A stretch of DNA of 64,000 bases from Methylobacterium marchantiae (GTDB lineage Bacteria; Pseudomonadota; Alphaproteobacteria; Rhizobiales; Beijerinckiaceae), in NCBI RefSeq assembly GCF_022179405.1, contig NZ_BPQT01000026.1, positions 62,001 to 126,000 of the forward strand. The letters are read 5' to 3'. This document shows positions 17,913 to 26,911 of this stretch, piece after piece. Below the pieces are notes generated by a model. That model was not told the origin of the DNA and made no database searches. It saw only the letters and a list, made by a program, of their open reading frames with translations. A program made the position numbers and the translations under genes. Numbering within the stretch: the stretch's first letter is position 1; each line of letters begins with the position of its first letter.

Positions 17913-19130
17913 ATGTTAGCGACACTGCCTCGATCGGACACGGTCGCGCGCCTGCGCATTGCTGGTGCCATCACCCTCGCCGTGCTTCCCGTGGCGATGG
18001 CGCTAGCGAACCGCTCGAGCCCCGTCGTCGTCGGTCTCGGCGCCCTCCTTTTCCTCGCCGCAGGGCTGATCGAGGATCGACGCGGAACGATGCGGTTCGT
18101 GCTGAACCCCCTCGCCACGCCCATCGGCCTCGCCGCGCTCGCCTTCATCGGCTGGGCCCTTGCGAGCATCGCCTGGAGTCCGTTCGCAGGATTGTCCTGG
18201 CGCAGCATCGGCGAGTTCCTGCCGACTCTCGTCGCGGCCTATCTCCTCGCCCGCCTGGCGCCGGGAAACATGCCGGCCTTCGCCCCCAGGCTCGCCGCTT
18301 GGTCCATCGCGCTCGCCGGCCTCTACGTCGTCGCGGCCCTGGCCACCGACCTCCCCCTCCATCGGGCCATGGGTTCGCGGGTCGCGCTGTTCGTCCTGAA
18401 CCGGCCAGTCCTCACAATTCTGCCGATCGCGGGGCCCCTCGTCTTCCTTCTCTACCGGCGTGGATACAGGATTGCGGCGCTTCTCGTGCTCGCGATCAGT
18501 GCCGCGGCGATCCTGCGGTCGATCAGTGGTGCCGCCGCCATGGGGCTCGCAGCCGGTGCCGCCATGGGGCTCATCGCATTCCTGGTTCCGAGGAGAGTCA
18601 GTCTCGGCATCGCAGGCTTCGCCCTTGCCCTCTCCTTCATCCTCGCCCCCGTGGAGGGCGACCTCCTCAACAGGGCGATGCCGGAGGCGATGCACGAGCG
18701 GCTGGTCCAGAGCTCTTCGCGTGCCCGGGTCGCCATCGCCCGCAGTTTCGGCGCGGCCGTGGCGCTCGACCCCTGGCGCGGGGCCGGGTTCGGCACCTCG
18801 GCGCGGTTCATCGAGACGCCGGTCGCCGCGCGGATCGAGCCGGACCTGCGGCCGATGCTGGCGGTGGGCCACCCGCACAATATCTTCCTGCAGATCTGGG
18901 CCGAGCTCGGCATCGTCGGCGCCGGCCTGGCCGCGGCGATTCTGATGATGATGCTGGCGCTCATCGCACGCCTGCCGCGGGGTGAGAGCGTGGTCGCCCT
19001 CGGCCTCGTCGGCTCGTGCACGGCGGTGGCCTTCGTCGAGCACGGGGCCTGGCAGGGCTGGTGGATCGCTGCGCTCGGTGCCGCCATCGCCTGGGCGCGC
19101 GAGGCCGGCAAGGCGCCTAGGCAATTCTGA
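17913..19130 (+). CDS. O-antigen ligase-like polysaccharide membrane protein
   Basis: The product is 405 aa with about ten to twelve hydrophobic segments. A soluble loop before the last helices contains HPHNIFLQIWAELGIVG, the diagnostic H-x3-F motif of the Wzy/WaaL O-antigen ligase family. It probably joins or polymerises lipid-linked sugars at the periplasmic face. A short duplication, GAAAMGLA followed by GAAMGLI, lies near residue 210. No other polysaccharide genes adjoin it; a glycosylphosphotransferase lies at 61 kb. Confidence 0.82.
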   Translation: MLATLPRSDTVARLRIAGAITLAVLPVAMALANRSSPVVVGLGALLFLAAGLIEDRRGTMRFVLNPLATPIGLAALAFIGWALASIAWSPFAGLSWRSIGEFLPTLVAAYLLARLAPGNMPAFAPRLAAWSIALAGLYVVAALATDLPLHRAMGSRVALFVLNRPVLTILPIAGPLVFLLYRRGYRIAALLVLAISAAAILRSISGAAAMGLAAGAAMGLIAFLVPRRVSLGIAGFALALSFILAPVEGDLLNRAMPEAMHERLVQSSSRARVAIARSFGAAVALDPWRGAGFGTSARFIETPVAARIEPDLRPMLAVGHPHNIFLQIWAELGIVGAGLAAAILMMMLALIARLPRGESVVALGLVGSCTAVAFVEHGAWQGWWIAALGAAIAWAREAGKAPRQF

Positions 19131-19144
19131 TCCCCGGACGGGTC

Positions 19145-20518
19145 TCAGGCGGCTTCGGCTTCGACCCTGTTCCGCCCTGAGGACTTGGCGCGGTAGAGGG
19201 CGAGATCCGCCCGCTTCAGCATGTCCGCCGGTCCCTGGTCATCAGCATGACGGCACGCCACCCCGATGGAGACGGTGACGCGGACTTCCCGCGTCTCACG
19301 CTGGATCAGGAACGGTACGGCCTCGATGCGCTCGCGGATACGCTCGGCGATGACATGGGCCGCGTCCGGCTCCGCATCGGGCAGGATGATGACGACCTCC
19401 TCGCCGCCGTAGCGGGCGACGATGTCGATGCCGCGGGTATGCAGGCGAATGCGGCCGGCGAAGGCACGGAGCACCTCGTCGCCGGCTTCGTGGCCGTAAG
19501 TGTCGTTGATCGACTTGAACCGGTCGATGTCGAGCATCAGCGCCGAGACCGGTCGGTGCCGCAGCGCCGCGTCGCAAAACAGCACGGAGAGATGGCTGTC
19601 GAGGTAGCGCCGGTTGTGCAGGCCGGTGAGGCCGTCGGTGACGGCCATCTCCATCGAAGCCTGCACGGCGCCGCGAAGGGTCTCCGAGAATCGGCTGCGG
19701 CGCACCTGGGTGCGCACGCGCGCGACGAGTTCGTTCCGGTCCACGGGGCGCATGAGATAATCGTGCACGCCGAATTCGAGGCCACGGATCACCCGAGCAC
19801 GATCGTGCTCCTCGGCGATCATCATCACCGGCATGTTCCGCGTACGGTCGAGGGAGCGCAGCTGGCTGCAGAGGCGCAGGCCGTCGAACCCCTGCAGATC
19901 GAGGCTCACGAGGGCGAGTTCGAACGTCCCTTCGGCGGCGAGGACGAGGGCATCGTGCGGATCGGCGGCGACCGTCACTTTATGGTGCTGACCCAGCGCC
20001 GCCGAGAGCCGCTCGGCCGAACTCTTCCGATCCTCGACCAGAAGGATCGAGGCGTTCTGGCCGGTCTCCGCAGCGGCCAGAGCGAGGGGATCGCCCATGC
20101 CGAACTCACGCGAGGCCAACGCCCGGTTGCGAAGTTCGTCGGTGACCGCCTTCAGTCGGACGAGGCTGCGTACACGTGTGAACAAGGCGGTGTCGTCGAT
20201 CGGCTTCGTCAGGAAGTCGTCGGCTCCGGCATCGAGGCCGCGCAGACGATCCGCCGGCTGATCGAGTGCCGTGACCATCACCACCGGGAGATGGGCGGTG
20301 TTGGGATTGCTCTTGAGTCGGCGACAGACCTCGAACCCGTCCATGCCGGGCATCATCACGTCGAGCAGGACGAGGTCGCACAGACCTTTCTCGCAGATCG
20401 CGATGGCATCCGGCCCGTTCATCGCTGCCAAAACGTCGAAATACTCCAGCGACAGCTTGGTCTCGAGCAGCTTCACGTTCGGAAAGAGATCATCGACGAT
20501 CAGGACTTTGGCCGACAT
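19145..20518 (-). CDS. pleD: PleD-type response regulator / diguanylate cyclase
   Basis: The product is 457 aa. Domains are REC1 (about 1-120, LLDVMMPGMDG with the phospho-acceptor Asp), a REC-like dimerisation domain (about 150-270) and a C-terminal GGDEF domain (about 290-450) with the active-site motif RYGGEEVVI. This is the PleD architecture, which makes cyclic di-GMP when phosphorylated. An RxxD inhibitory site is not obvious. The start at 20518 (MSAKVLIVDDL) is set by homology. It lies 54 bases downstream of divK in the same orientation, the classic divK-pleD operon. Confidence 0.95.
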   Translation of the reverse strand: MSAKVLIVDDLFPNVKLLETKLSLEYFDVLAAMNGPDAIAICEKGLCDLVLLDVMMPGMDGFEVCRRLKSNPNTAHLPVVMVTALDQPADRLRGLDAGADDFLTKPIDDTALFTRVRSLVRLKAVTDELRNRALASREFGMGDPLALAAAETGQNASILLVEDRKSSAERLSAALGQHHKVTVAADPHDALVLAAEGTFELALVSLDLQGFDGLRLCSQLRSLDRTRNMPVMMIAEEHDRARVIRGLEFGVHDYLMRPVDRNELVARVRTQVRRSRFSETLRGAVQASMEMAVTDGLTGLHNRRYLDSHLSVLFCDAALRHRPVSALMLDIDRFKSINDTYGHEAGDEVLRAFAGRIRLHTRGIDIVARYGGEEVVIILPDAEPDAAHVIAERIRERIEAVPFLIQRETREVRVTVSIGVACRHADDQGPADMLKRADLALYRAKSSGRNRVEAEAA

Positions 20519-20572
20519 CGGTCCTCGCGATCTAAAATGAACTCGGCCAGGCGACACCGCCGATGGTCGCAA

Positions 20573-20953
20573 TTATGAACGGACGCCGTCGCCGAGATAG
20601 AGACGGACGGTGGCAAGAAATTTAGCCACGGAGATCGGCTTCGAGAGATAGGCTTCGCAGCCGCCTTCACGGATGCGCTCCTCGTCGCCCTTCATGGCGA
20701 AGGCCGTAATGGCAATGACCGGAATATGCTTGAGGTCGTCGTCTTCCTTCAGCCACTTCGTGACCTCCAGTCCGGAGACCTCCGGAAGCTGGATGTCCAT
20801 CAGGATCAGGTCGGGCCTGTGAGCGCGGGCGAGCTCGATCGCCTCGATGCCGTTGGCCGTCTTGAGTGTCGCGTAGCCGTGCCCTTCCAACAGATCGTTG
20901 AAGAGCTTCATGTTCAGTTCGTTGTCCTCAACGATGAGCACGGTCTTCGTCAT
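20573..20953 (-). CDS. divK: Single-domain response regulator DivK
   Basis: The product is 126 aa and consists only of a receiver domain. The acidic pocket (VEDNE) and phospho-acceptor Asp53 ([13 protein letters not shown]) are present, with a conserved switch Thr (AITAFAM) and Lys (LSKPIS). DivK is phosphorylated by DivJ, dephosphorylated by PleC, and controls CckA-CtrA through DivL in alphaproteobacteria. It is the promoter-proximal gene of the divK-pleD pair and is divergent from the DUF3572 gene at 21030. Confidence 0.94.
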   Translation of the reverse strand: MTKTVLIVEDNELNMKLFNDLLEGHGYATLKTANGIEAIELARAHRPDLILMDIQLPEVSGLEVTKWLKEDDDLKHIPVIAITAFAMKGDEERIREGGCEAYLSKPISVAKFLATVRLYLGDGVRS

Positions 20954-21029
20954 GGCTCATTGTTCCCGGCAGGCTGGCGGCGCATTCTGGAAGGATCGAC
21001 GTCCAGCTCGAAAAGACCTTAAGTGATAC

Positions 21030-21335
21030 ATGTTGACGAAACGCAAACCTGACCATCCAGACGATTCCGCAGAGCGTCTCGCCATCTCCGTGCTCGGGTG
21101 GCTCGCGGAGGATTCGGACAGGCTCCTGCCGTTCATGGCCGCCTCCGGCCTGACGCCCGACACATTGAGGGCGAGCGCCACCGATCCGACCTTCCTTTCG
21201 GCGGTTCTCGACCATGTCACGGGGGACGAGGCGGTGCTCGTGGCCTGCGCCCATGCCCTCGACGTGAAGCCGGAGCGCATCGCCGCCGCCTGGCGTCGGC
21301 TCGGGCCACCCGATCCCGACGCCGATTTCGCGTGA
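21030..21335 (+). CDS. DUF3572 family protein
   Basis: The product is 101 aa, all-helical and acidic. Its AISVLGWLAEDSDRLLPFMAASGLTPDTLR block is typical of DUF3572, a small alphaproteobacterial family of unknown function often found between divK and dinB. The stop TGA (21333-21335) overlaps the GTG start of dinB in the string GTGA, so translation of the two is probably coupled. No enzymatic motif is visible. Confidence 0.9.
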   Translation: MLTKRKPDHPDDSAERLAISVLGWLAEDSDRLLPFMAASGLTPDTLRASATDPTFLSAVLDHVTGDEAVLVACAHALDVKPERIAAAWRRLGPPDPDADFA

Positions 21336-22612
21336 CGTCGGTCTGCCGCGACTGCTGCACGTCCCAGCCGGGCACCGGTCGCTGCCGGGCCTGCGGATCG
21401 CCGCGGCTGCTGGCGCATCCCGAACACGACCGGTTGACCATCGCGCATGTGGATTGCGATGCCTTCTACGCGGCGATCGAGAAGCGTGACGATCCCTCCT
21501 TGAGGGACAGGCCGCTCATCATCGGCGGCGGCCGGCGCGGCGTGGTGTCGACGGCCTGCTATCTCGCCCGGGTCTCCGGCGTGCATTCCGCGATGCCGAT
21601 GTTCCAGGCCTTGAAGGCCTGTCCCGACGCGGTCGTCATCCGGCCGAACATGGAGAAATACGTCCGGGTCGGCCGGCAGGTGCGCGCGATGATGCTGGAC
21701 CTGACGCCCCTGGTCGAACCGGTCTCCATCGACGAGGCCTTCCTCGATCTCTCCGGCACCGAGCGCCTGCACGGGCGGAGCCCGGCACTGACGCTGGTGC
21801 GTTTCGCGGCGCAGGTCGAGGCGGAGATCGGGATCAGCGTCTCGATCGGCCTGTCCGACACCAAGTTCCTCGCGAAGATCGCGTCCGACCTCGACAAGCC
21901 TCGCGGATTCTCCATCCTCGGCCGTGCGGAGGCCGAGGCGTTCCTCGCCGACAAGCCGGTCTCGATCCTGCCCGGCATCGGGCAGGCGGCCAAGGCCCGG
22001 CTCGCCGAACTCGGCCTGCGCAAGGTCGCGGACCTGGGACGCTCGGACCCGCGCCTCCTCCAAGCCGCCCTAGGCCGGGACGCGTCCCGCCTCGCGAAGC
22101 TCGCCCGCGGCGAGGACGAGCGCCCGGTGCGCAGCGAGCGCGAAACCAAGAGCGTCTCGTCCGAGACGACGTTCTCCGCCGACCTGAAGGCTTTCGAGAT
22201 CATGCGGCCGATCCTCTGGCGGCAATGCGAGAAAGTCTCGGCTCGGCTCAAGCGTGCGGGCCTCGCCGCGTCGAGCGTGACACTCAAGCTGAAGGACGAC
22301 GGCTTCCGCCAGCGCACCAGGACGCGCGGAGGCCTCGCGCCGACGCAGCTCGCCGACAGTCTCTTCGTCCACGGCGAAGCGCTCCTGCGCGAGGCCTGTG
22401 ACGGGACCGCCTACCGGCTCATCGGTATCGGCGGCGGCGACCTGTGCGACGCGACCCATGCCGATCGGGGCGACCTCGTGGACGGCTCCACGAAGCGCAT
22501 CCGCGAGAGAGAAGCCGCTCTCGACCGCGTGCGGGAAAAGTTCGGCGACCACTCGATCCAGCGCGGGCTCGCCTTCGCCAGCGCCCCCTTACGTGAGAGG
22601 GGCAAGGCTTGA
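21332..22612 (+). CDS. dinB: DNA polymerase IV (DinB, Y-family)
   Basis: The product is 426 aa. Catalytic acidic motifs are HVDCDAFYAAIE (about residue 40) and SIDEAFLDLSG (about 130), and helix-hairpin-helix LPGIGQAAKARL lies near 210. An alphaproteobacterial N-terminal extension carries a cysteine-rich CRDCC...CRACG segment that could bind zinc. It is an error-prone translesion polymerase. The GTG start at 21332 overlaps the DUF3572 stop. The frame is open further upstream, but that part is a shadow of DUF3572. Confidence 0.93.
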   Translation: MTSVCRDCCTSQPGTGRCRACGSPRLLAHPEHDRLTIAHVDCDAFYAAIEKRDDPSLRDRPLIIGGGRRGVVSTACYLARVSGVHSAMPMFQALKACPDAVVIRPNMEKYVRVGRQVRAMMLDLTPLVEPVSIDEAFLDLSGTERLHGRSPALTLVRFAAQVEAEIGISVSIGLSDTKFLAKIASDLDKPRGFSILGRAEAEAFLADKPVSILPGIGQAAKARLAELGLRKVADLGRSDPRLLQAALGRDASRLAKLARGEDERPVRSERETKSVSSETTFSADLKAFEIMRPILWRQCEKVSARLKRAGLAASSVTLKLKDDGFRQRTRTRGGLAPTQLADSLFVHGEALLREACDGTAYRLIGIGGGDLCDATHADRGDLVDGSTKRIREREAALDRVREKFGDHSIQRGLAFASAPLRERGKA

Positions 22613-22624
22613 GCCGTTACCACT

Positions 22625-23488
22625 TCACGGCTTGCACTCGGCTTCCGCCTTCGCGTCGACTTTCGCGAGATCGAGACGGGTGAGGTCGCCGGCGATGGTG
22701 AAGTCGCCGTAATTGAGGCTGAGGCCGCCGCTCACACCGTTCTCGTAGAGGAGAAAGGTCAGGACGTAGACCGGGGTGCGCTCTCCCTGGCCGGAGGTGA
22801 AGTAGCTCAATGTCACCGGCCAGCGCTTCATCGAGGCCATCTCCCCATCCCGCAACGGCTTGTCGCGGTCGGCTTCACCCGAAGCCTTCGCCGGCTCGAC
22901 TGCTGTGATGGGTTTCCCGATGACCGCCAGCGTATCGAAGATCTTGCGGCCGTCATCCGACCCGTCGAACACCTTGGCCGACATCGTCGTCTCGCCGGCC
23001 TGCGCCGCCTCGATCACGCGGCGCATGTGGAACGTCGGAAACAGCACCGGGCCGTTCTCGGTATACTGGTCGCGCTTGGGCTCCTTCAGTTTCACCTTGA
23101 GGGCCTCGGCGCCGCTCTCGGCCGTGCCATCCACCGCCGCGGACGGGCTGCCGTTGAGCACCGTGTTGGTCTTGAAGCGGAAAGTGTGGCCGTCGCCACC
23201 CTCGAAGGTGGTGTTGCGCAGATCGGAGAGGCGCTTGCCGGTCTCGCCGCTGTCGAGTTCCGTCACCTGCCGGGTCTGCATCGTGTAGCCCTTGCAGGCA
23301 TCCCCGCTGAAATCGAGCACGATGCGGCCACGTGCACTCTCCACCGCCCGCGCCCCACGGCTCTCGACCAGCGACAAGTCGTAGACCGCGCGATGGCCGG
23401 CCAGTCGTATCGGCGCGGCTACGGCAGTCGCCCCGGAGACGGTCAGAAGACTGACCACGGCGACGAGGGTGGAACTTGGCAACCGCAT
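22625..23488 (-). CDS. eipB: Cell envelope integrity protein EipB (DUF1849)
   Basis: The product is 287 aa. A Sec signal peptide (MRLPSSTLVAVVSLLTVSGA..A) precedes a periplasmic beta-spiral domain starting at LAGHRAVYDLSL. Blocks such as CKGYTMQTRQV and the C-terminal ECKP supply the two conserved cysteines that form a disulfide in Brucella EipB. EipB is a periplasmic protein needed for envelope integrity in alphaproteobacteria. The start at 23488 is set by the signal peptide. It converges on dinB with a 12-base gap. Confidence 0.9.
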   Translation of the reverse strand: MRLPSSTLVAVVSLLTVSGATAVAAPIRLAGHRAVYDLSLVESRGARAVESARGRIVLDFSGDACKGYTMQTRQVTELDSGETGKRLSDLRNTTFEGGDGHTFRFKTNTVLNGSPSAAVDGTAESGAEALKVKLKEPKRDQYTENGPVLFPTFHMRRVIEAAQAGETTMSAKVFDGSDDGRKIFDTLAVIGKPITAVEPAKASGEADRDKPLRDGEMASMKRWPVTLSYFTSGQGERTPVYVLTFLLYENGVSGGLSLNYGDFTIAGDLTRLDLAKVDAKAEAECKP

Positions 23489-23798
23489 GAGGTCTCCCGA
23501 TGGACACGCCGGAGAAAGCGGGCGGCGTGCCGGACGCGTCGACACAGATAGGGGGTCGACGCCGGAGCGGCAACGGCGGCCTTCCCGGCCGGCCGCATCG
23601 GTTTGCCGGTGGAAAGTCCCCCCCTCCTTCCGGGCGCTCTTGCATCGGTGTCGAGCCGTCCTGTACGGTTCGTGTCGTCGCCGGAAGGGTGCCCTGGGCG
23701 ACCACCATCTGTACGGTAGTGGACGGATCGGCTACGCGCGCTGTCGCGGGGCTCGTTCGGTGTCGGTCAGGGGAATCGAGCGGATGTCGGAGGGGGCG

Positions 23799-24323
23799 AT
23801 GACGGATACGGGTTCTGGCTGGACGGACGAGCGTGTCGACCTCCTGCGGCGCTTGTGGGACGAAGGGTTGAGTGCGAGCCAGATCGCGGCCCAGCTCGGA
23901 GGGGTCACCCGTAACGCCGTCATCGGCAAGGTGCATCGGCTCGGTCTTTCGGGCCGCGTCAAGGCCGCGGATTCACCGGGCAACGGCCGCAAGAAGCCCG
24001 CGCCCCGCGAGGCCGAGGCGGACAACGTGGTCGAACTCGCAGCAGCGGCCGATCCCGTCGCGGCCCCGATCCTGTCGTTTCCCGAGACGGCTCCGGTGAT
24101 CGTGCCGCAGAGTGTTCCGCTGGCCGTATCGAAGCGCGTCACCATCATGGATCTGCGTGAATCCATGTGTCGCTGGCCCCTCGGTGATCCGACATCCCCG
24201 GATTTTCACTATTGCGGCGATCGCTCGATCACCGGATTGCCCTACTGCACCCACCACGCTCAGATCGCGTATCAACCCGCAGCCGAGCGCAAGCGCGACC
24301 GGAGGGTCGGCGGTTTCCGCTGA
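23799..24323 (+). CDS. gcrA: GcrA cell cycle regulator
   Basis: The product is 174 aa. The N-terminal helix-turn-helix (WTDERVDLLRRLWDEGLSAS, then QIAAQLGGVTRNAVIGKVHRLGLSGR) is the GcrA signature. A C-terminal Cys/His-rich region (MCRWPLGDP, YCG, YCTHH) is the sigma-70-contacting part. GcrA activates promoters carrying CcrM-methylated GANTC sites. The start at 23799 follows GGAGGGGG closely; an ATG at 23784 is an alternative. A GAATC sequence lies at 23773-23777 in its own leader, a possible methylation site for self-regulation. Confidence 0.94.
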   Translation: MTDTGSGWTDERVDLLRRLWDEGLSASQIAAQLGGVTRNAVIGKVHRLGLSGRVKAADSPGNGRKKPAPREAEADNVVELAAAADPVAAPILSFPETAPVIVPQSVPLAVSKRVTIMDLRESMCRWPLGDPTSPDFHYCGDRSITGLPYCTHHAQIAYQPAAERKRDRRVGGFR

Positions 24324-24627
24324 ATCACCGACCGGGCGATCTTTGTCTCGGTGTCTCGTGGCATCGTCGCGTCAAAATCCGCTGAGCCTTTGATCTCAGA
24401 AGCGATGAAAGGACGGCGACGGTGGCGTTGCCTTCTTTGGAAGGATCGACGGGACCACGGCACTTGCAGTTCCTCTCCGCGAAATTTGACGGAGATGTCC
24501 AGCATTCGAGCCGCCGGGCGAGTCCCGGGCGGCAGATCAATCATCATGTCAGTCTGATGCGAATGCCCTCCCTGCGGGCGGGGAGAGGGAAGTTTTCCAA
24601 AGCAGAAGCGATCACCCGGCCACCGTA
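24324..24627. other. Gene-free interval between gcrA and the aminotransferase
   Basis: About 300 bases between two convergent genes. Open frames of about 70-115 codons occur on both strands but have no recognisable motifs and overlap each other. I see no strong hairpin with a T-run, although transcription of both neighbours must end here. Confidence 0.45.
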
Positions 24628-25911
24628 TCAGGCGGCCTCGGCCGTTTGGGTCTCGAGCCCGGCGAGCAGGATGCAGAGCGCGATACCCTCTGCAGCCGCC
24701 TTCACGTCCGAGAGCGACGGAAACGTCGGCGCGAGCCGCAGGGTGCGGTCGTGCGGGTCGCGTCCGTAGGGTGAGGTCGCACCGGCTGGCGTCAGGGCGA
24801 TTCCGGCATCCTTGGCGAGGGCGACGACCCGCTGTGCCGCGCCATCCACCGTATCGACGGTGATGAAATAGCCCCCTTCCGGCTTCGTCCAGGTCGCGGC
24901 ACCGGTTCCGCCGAGCCGCGCTTCCAAAGCATCGAGGACGGCCTCGAATTTCGGCGCGATGAGGGTGCGCTGCTTCTCCATATGCGATTCGATGCCGGCC
25001 ATGTCCTTCAGAAATCGCACGTGGCGCAATTGATTGAGTTTGTCCGGCCCGATCGTGCGGAAGAAGGCGCGACCGAGGAACCAGCGGACGTTCTCCGGCG
25101 ACGATGCGAACACGGCGAGACCCGCGCCCGCGAGGGTCACCTTCGAGGTGGAGGCGAAGATGAACGCCCGGTCGGGATGGCCCGCCTTCTCACAGAGGGA
25201 GAGGATGTCGGCGAGGGGATGCCGCGTCGCAGTGAGATGGTGGACGGCGTAGGCGTTGTCCCAGAACAATCGGAAGTCGGGCGAGCCGGTCTCCATCGCA
25301 GCGAGACGCCGGACGGTCTCGTCGGAATAGATCTCTCCGCTCGGATTGGCGTATTTCGGTACGCACCACATGCCCTTCACGGCGGGATCGGCCGCAAGCT
25401 TCTCGACGACGTCCATGTCCGGCCCCTGACCGGTCATGGGGACAGGCAGCATGCGGATTCCGAGGGCCTCGCAGATGGCGAAGTGACGGTCGTAGCCCGG
25501 TACGGGGCAGAGGAAGACCGGCTCCTGCTCCTGCGACCAGGGCTTCACCGAGCCGGGCACACCCTTCAGCAGCGCCCAGGCAACGCAATCGTGCATCAGG
25601 GCGAGGCTCGAATTGTCGCCGATGACGATCTGCGCAGGGGGCGCCTGGACCAGTGGCGCGAACAGGGCGCGGGCTTCGGGCAACCCCTGGAGACCGCCGT
25701 AATTGCGCGCATCCTCTCCCGATTCAGCGAAATGATCGCCGTTGCCGGGAAGCGACATCATCGCGCTCGACAGGTCGAGCTGTTCCGGCGCCGGCTTGCC
25801 CCGGGTCATGTCGAGCTTGAGACCGCGCGCCTTGAAGGCCTCGTAGGCCTTTCGGGTCTCGGCACGAAGCGCGTCGCGTGCAGCAGGATCAAGGGAAGCG
25901 AGGGTCGTCAT
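24628..25911 (-). CDS. PLP-dependent class I aminotransferase (AspT/MocR-like type)
   Basis: The product is 427 aa. It begins with KLDMTRGKPAPEQLDLS, the signature of the bacterial aspartate-type aminotransferases grouped in Pfam Aminotran_MocR (subgroup 1-gamma), and has PLP-binding residues around the catalytic lysine in FASTSKVTLAGAG. It lacks the GntR domain of true MocR regulators. The family transfers amino groups between aspartate or similar amino acids and 2-oxoglutarate; the exact substrate here is unproven. The start at 25911 is set by homology. It is followed upstream by a ROK kinase on the same strand. Confidence 0.88.
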   Translation of the reverse strand: MTTLASLDPAARDALRAETRKAYEAFKARGLKLDMTRGKPAPEQLDLSSAMMSLPGNGDHFAESGEDARNYGGLQGLPEARALFAPLVQAPPAQIVIGDNSSLALMHDCVAWALLKGVPGSVKPWSQEQEPVFLCPVPGYDRHFAICEALGIRMLPVPMTGQGPDMDVVEKLAADPAVKGMWCVPKYANPSGEIYSDETVRRLAAMETGSPDFRLFWDNAYAVHHLTATRHPLADILSLCEKAGHPDRAFIFASTSKVTLAGAGLAVFASSPENVRWFLGRAFFRTIGPDKLNQLRHVRFLKDMAGIESHMEKQRTLIAPKFEAVLDALEARLGGTGAATWTKPEGGYFITVDTVDGAAQRVVALAKDAGIALTPAGATSPYGRDPHDRTLRLAPTFPSLSDVKAAAEGIALCILLAGLETQTAEAA

Positions 25912-25979
25912 GGGAATACGCTCGTGTCGGTCTGCGATGGCCCGTCCATACCGACTGCCGGCAGAGATGGGGAGAGGGT

Positions 25980-26900
25980 TCAGGCGGGGATGTCCCATAA
26001 CCAGGCTGCGCCCCGAACGCCGGATGCGTCGCCGTGACGGCTCACCCGGATCGGCGTTCCGCAATCGTCGGAGAAGACGTGGGGCAGGACGAGCCCGGCG
26101 AGACCGCCGGTCAGTTCCGGCACCGTGGACAGGCCACCGCCGAGGACCACTACATCGGGGTCCAGAATGTTGATGACACCGGCGATGCTGCGGCCGAGAC
26201 GATCGCGATAACGGGTGATGCTCTCGACAGCCGCCGCATCGCCAGCACGGGCGGCCGAGATGACGGCCTCGCCGGTCGTGACGACAGTTCCGGCGCGCCG
26301 GGAATGATCGGCAGCGAGGCCCGGACCGGACAGCCAGGTCTCGATGCAGCCGCGGCGACCGCAATAGCAGGCGGGACCGGGACGCTCGTCGTCGTGGGGC
26401 GCCGGCAATGGGTTATGCCCCCATTCACCGGCGATGCGATTGGCCCCCGACAGGGCACGTCTCTCGATCGCGATACCGGAGCCGATCCCGGTGCCGAGAA
26501 TGACGGCCCAGACGATCCGGGAATCCTTGCCGGCACCGTCGACCGCCTCCGAGACGGCGAGGCAATTGGCGTCGTTCTCGGCGCGGACCGGCCGGCCGAG
26601 CCGGGCCTCAAGGTCGGTGACGAATGGACGTCCGTTCAGCCAGATCGAGTTGGCGTTCTTCACGAGGCCGGTATGGGGTGTGATCGCGCCCGGCATGCCG
26701 ATGCCCACGCTGCCCCTGCCGCCGGCTTCCGATTCGAGGCGGCCGACGAGAGCGACGATCGCGCCGAGGGTGGCGTCGTAATCGTTACGCGGCGTCGGTA
26801 TCCGGGCCTGGGCGCGAACGATTCCGCCGACATCGAGGGCGATGCCGGCGATCTTTGTGCCACCCAGGTCGATCCCGATGCGCAGCGGCGCCGGGTTCAT
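25980..26900 (-). CDS. ROK family sugar kinase
   Basis: The product is 306 aa. It has an N-terminal ATP-binding loop RIGIDLGGTKIAG, a GIGMPGAI block, a WAVILGTGIGSGIAI phosphate loop and a zinc-binding CYCGRRGCIETWLSG motif, all typical of ROK glucokinases/fructokinases. The EWGH motif before the zinc site supplies a catalytic or structural His. It probably phosphorylates a hexose in the cytoplasm; fructose versus glucose cannot be decided. The start at 26900 is chosen because the frame upstream is a shadow of dctA. It is only 11 bases from the dctA stop. Confidence 0.9.
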   Translation of the reverse strand: MNPAPLRIGIDLGGTKIAGIALDVGGIVRAQARIPTPRNDYDATLGAIVALVGRLESEAGGRGSVGIGMPGAITPHTGLVKNANSIWLNGRPFVTDLEARLGRPVRAENDANCLAVSEAVDGAGKDSRIVWAVILGTGIGSGIAIERRALSGANRIAGEWGHNPLPAPHDDERPGPACYCGRRGCIETWLSGPGLAADHSRRAGTVVTTGEAVISAARAGDAAAVESITRYRDRLGRSIAGVINILDPDVVVLGGGLSTVPELTGGLAGLVLPHVFSDDCGTPIRVSRHGDASGVRGAAWLWDIPA

Positions 26901-26911
26901 GAGCGTCGGCT

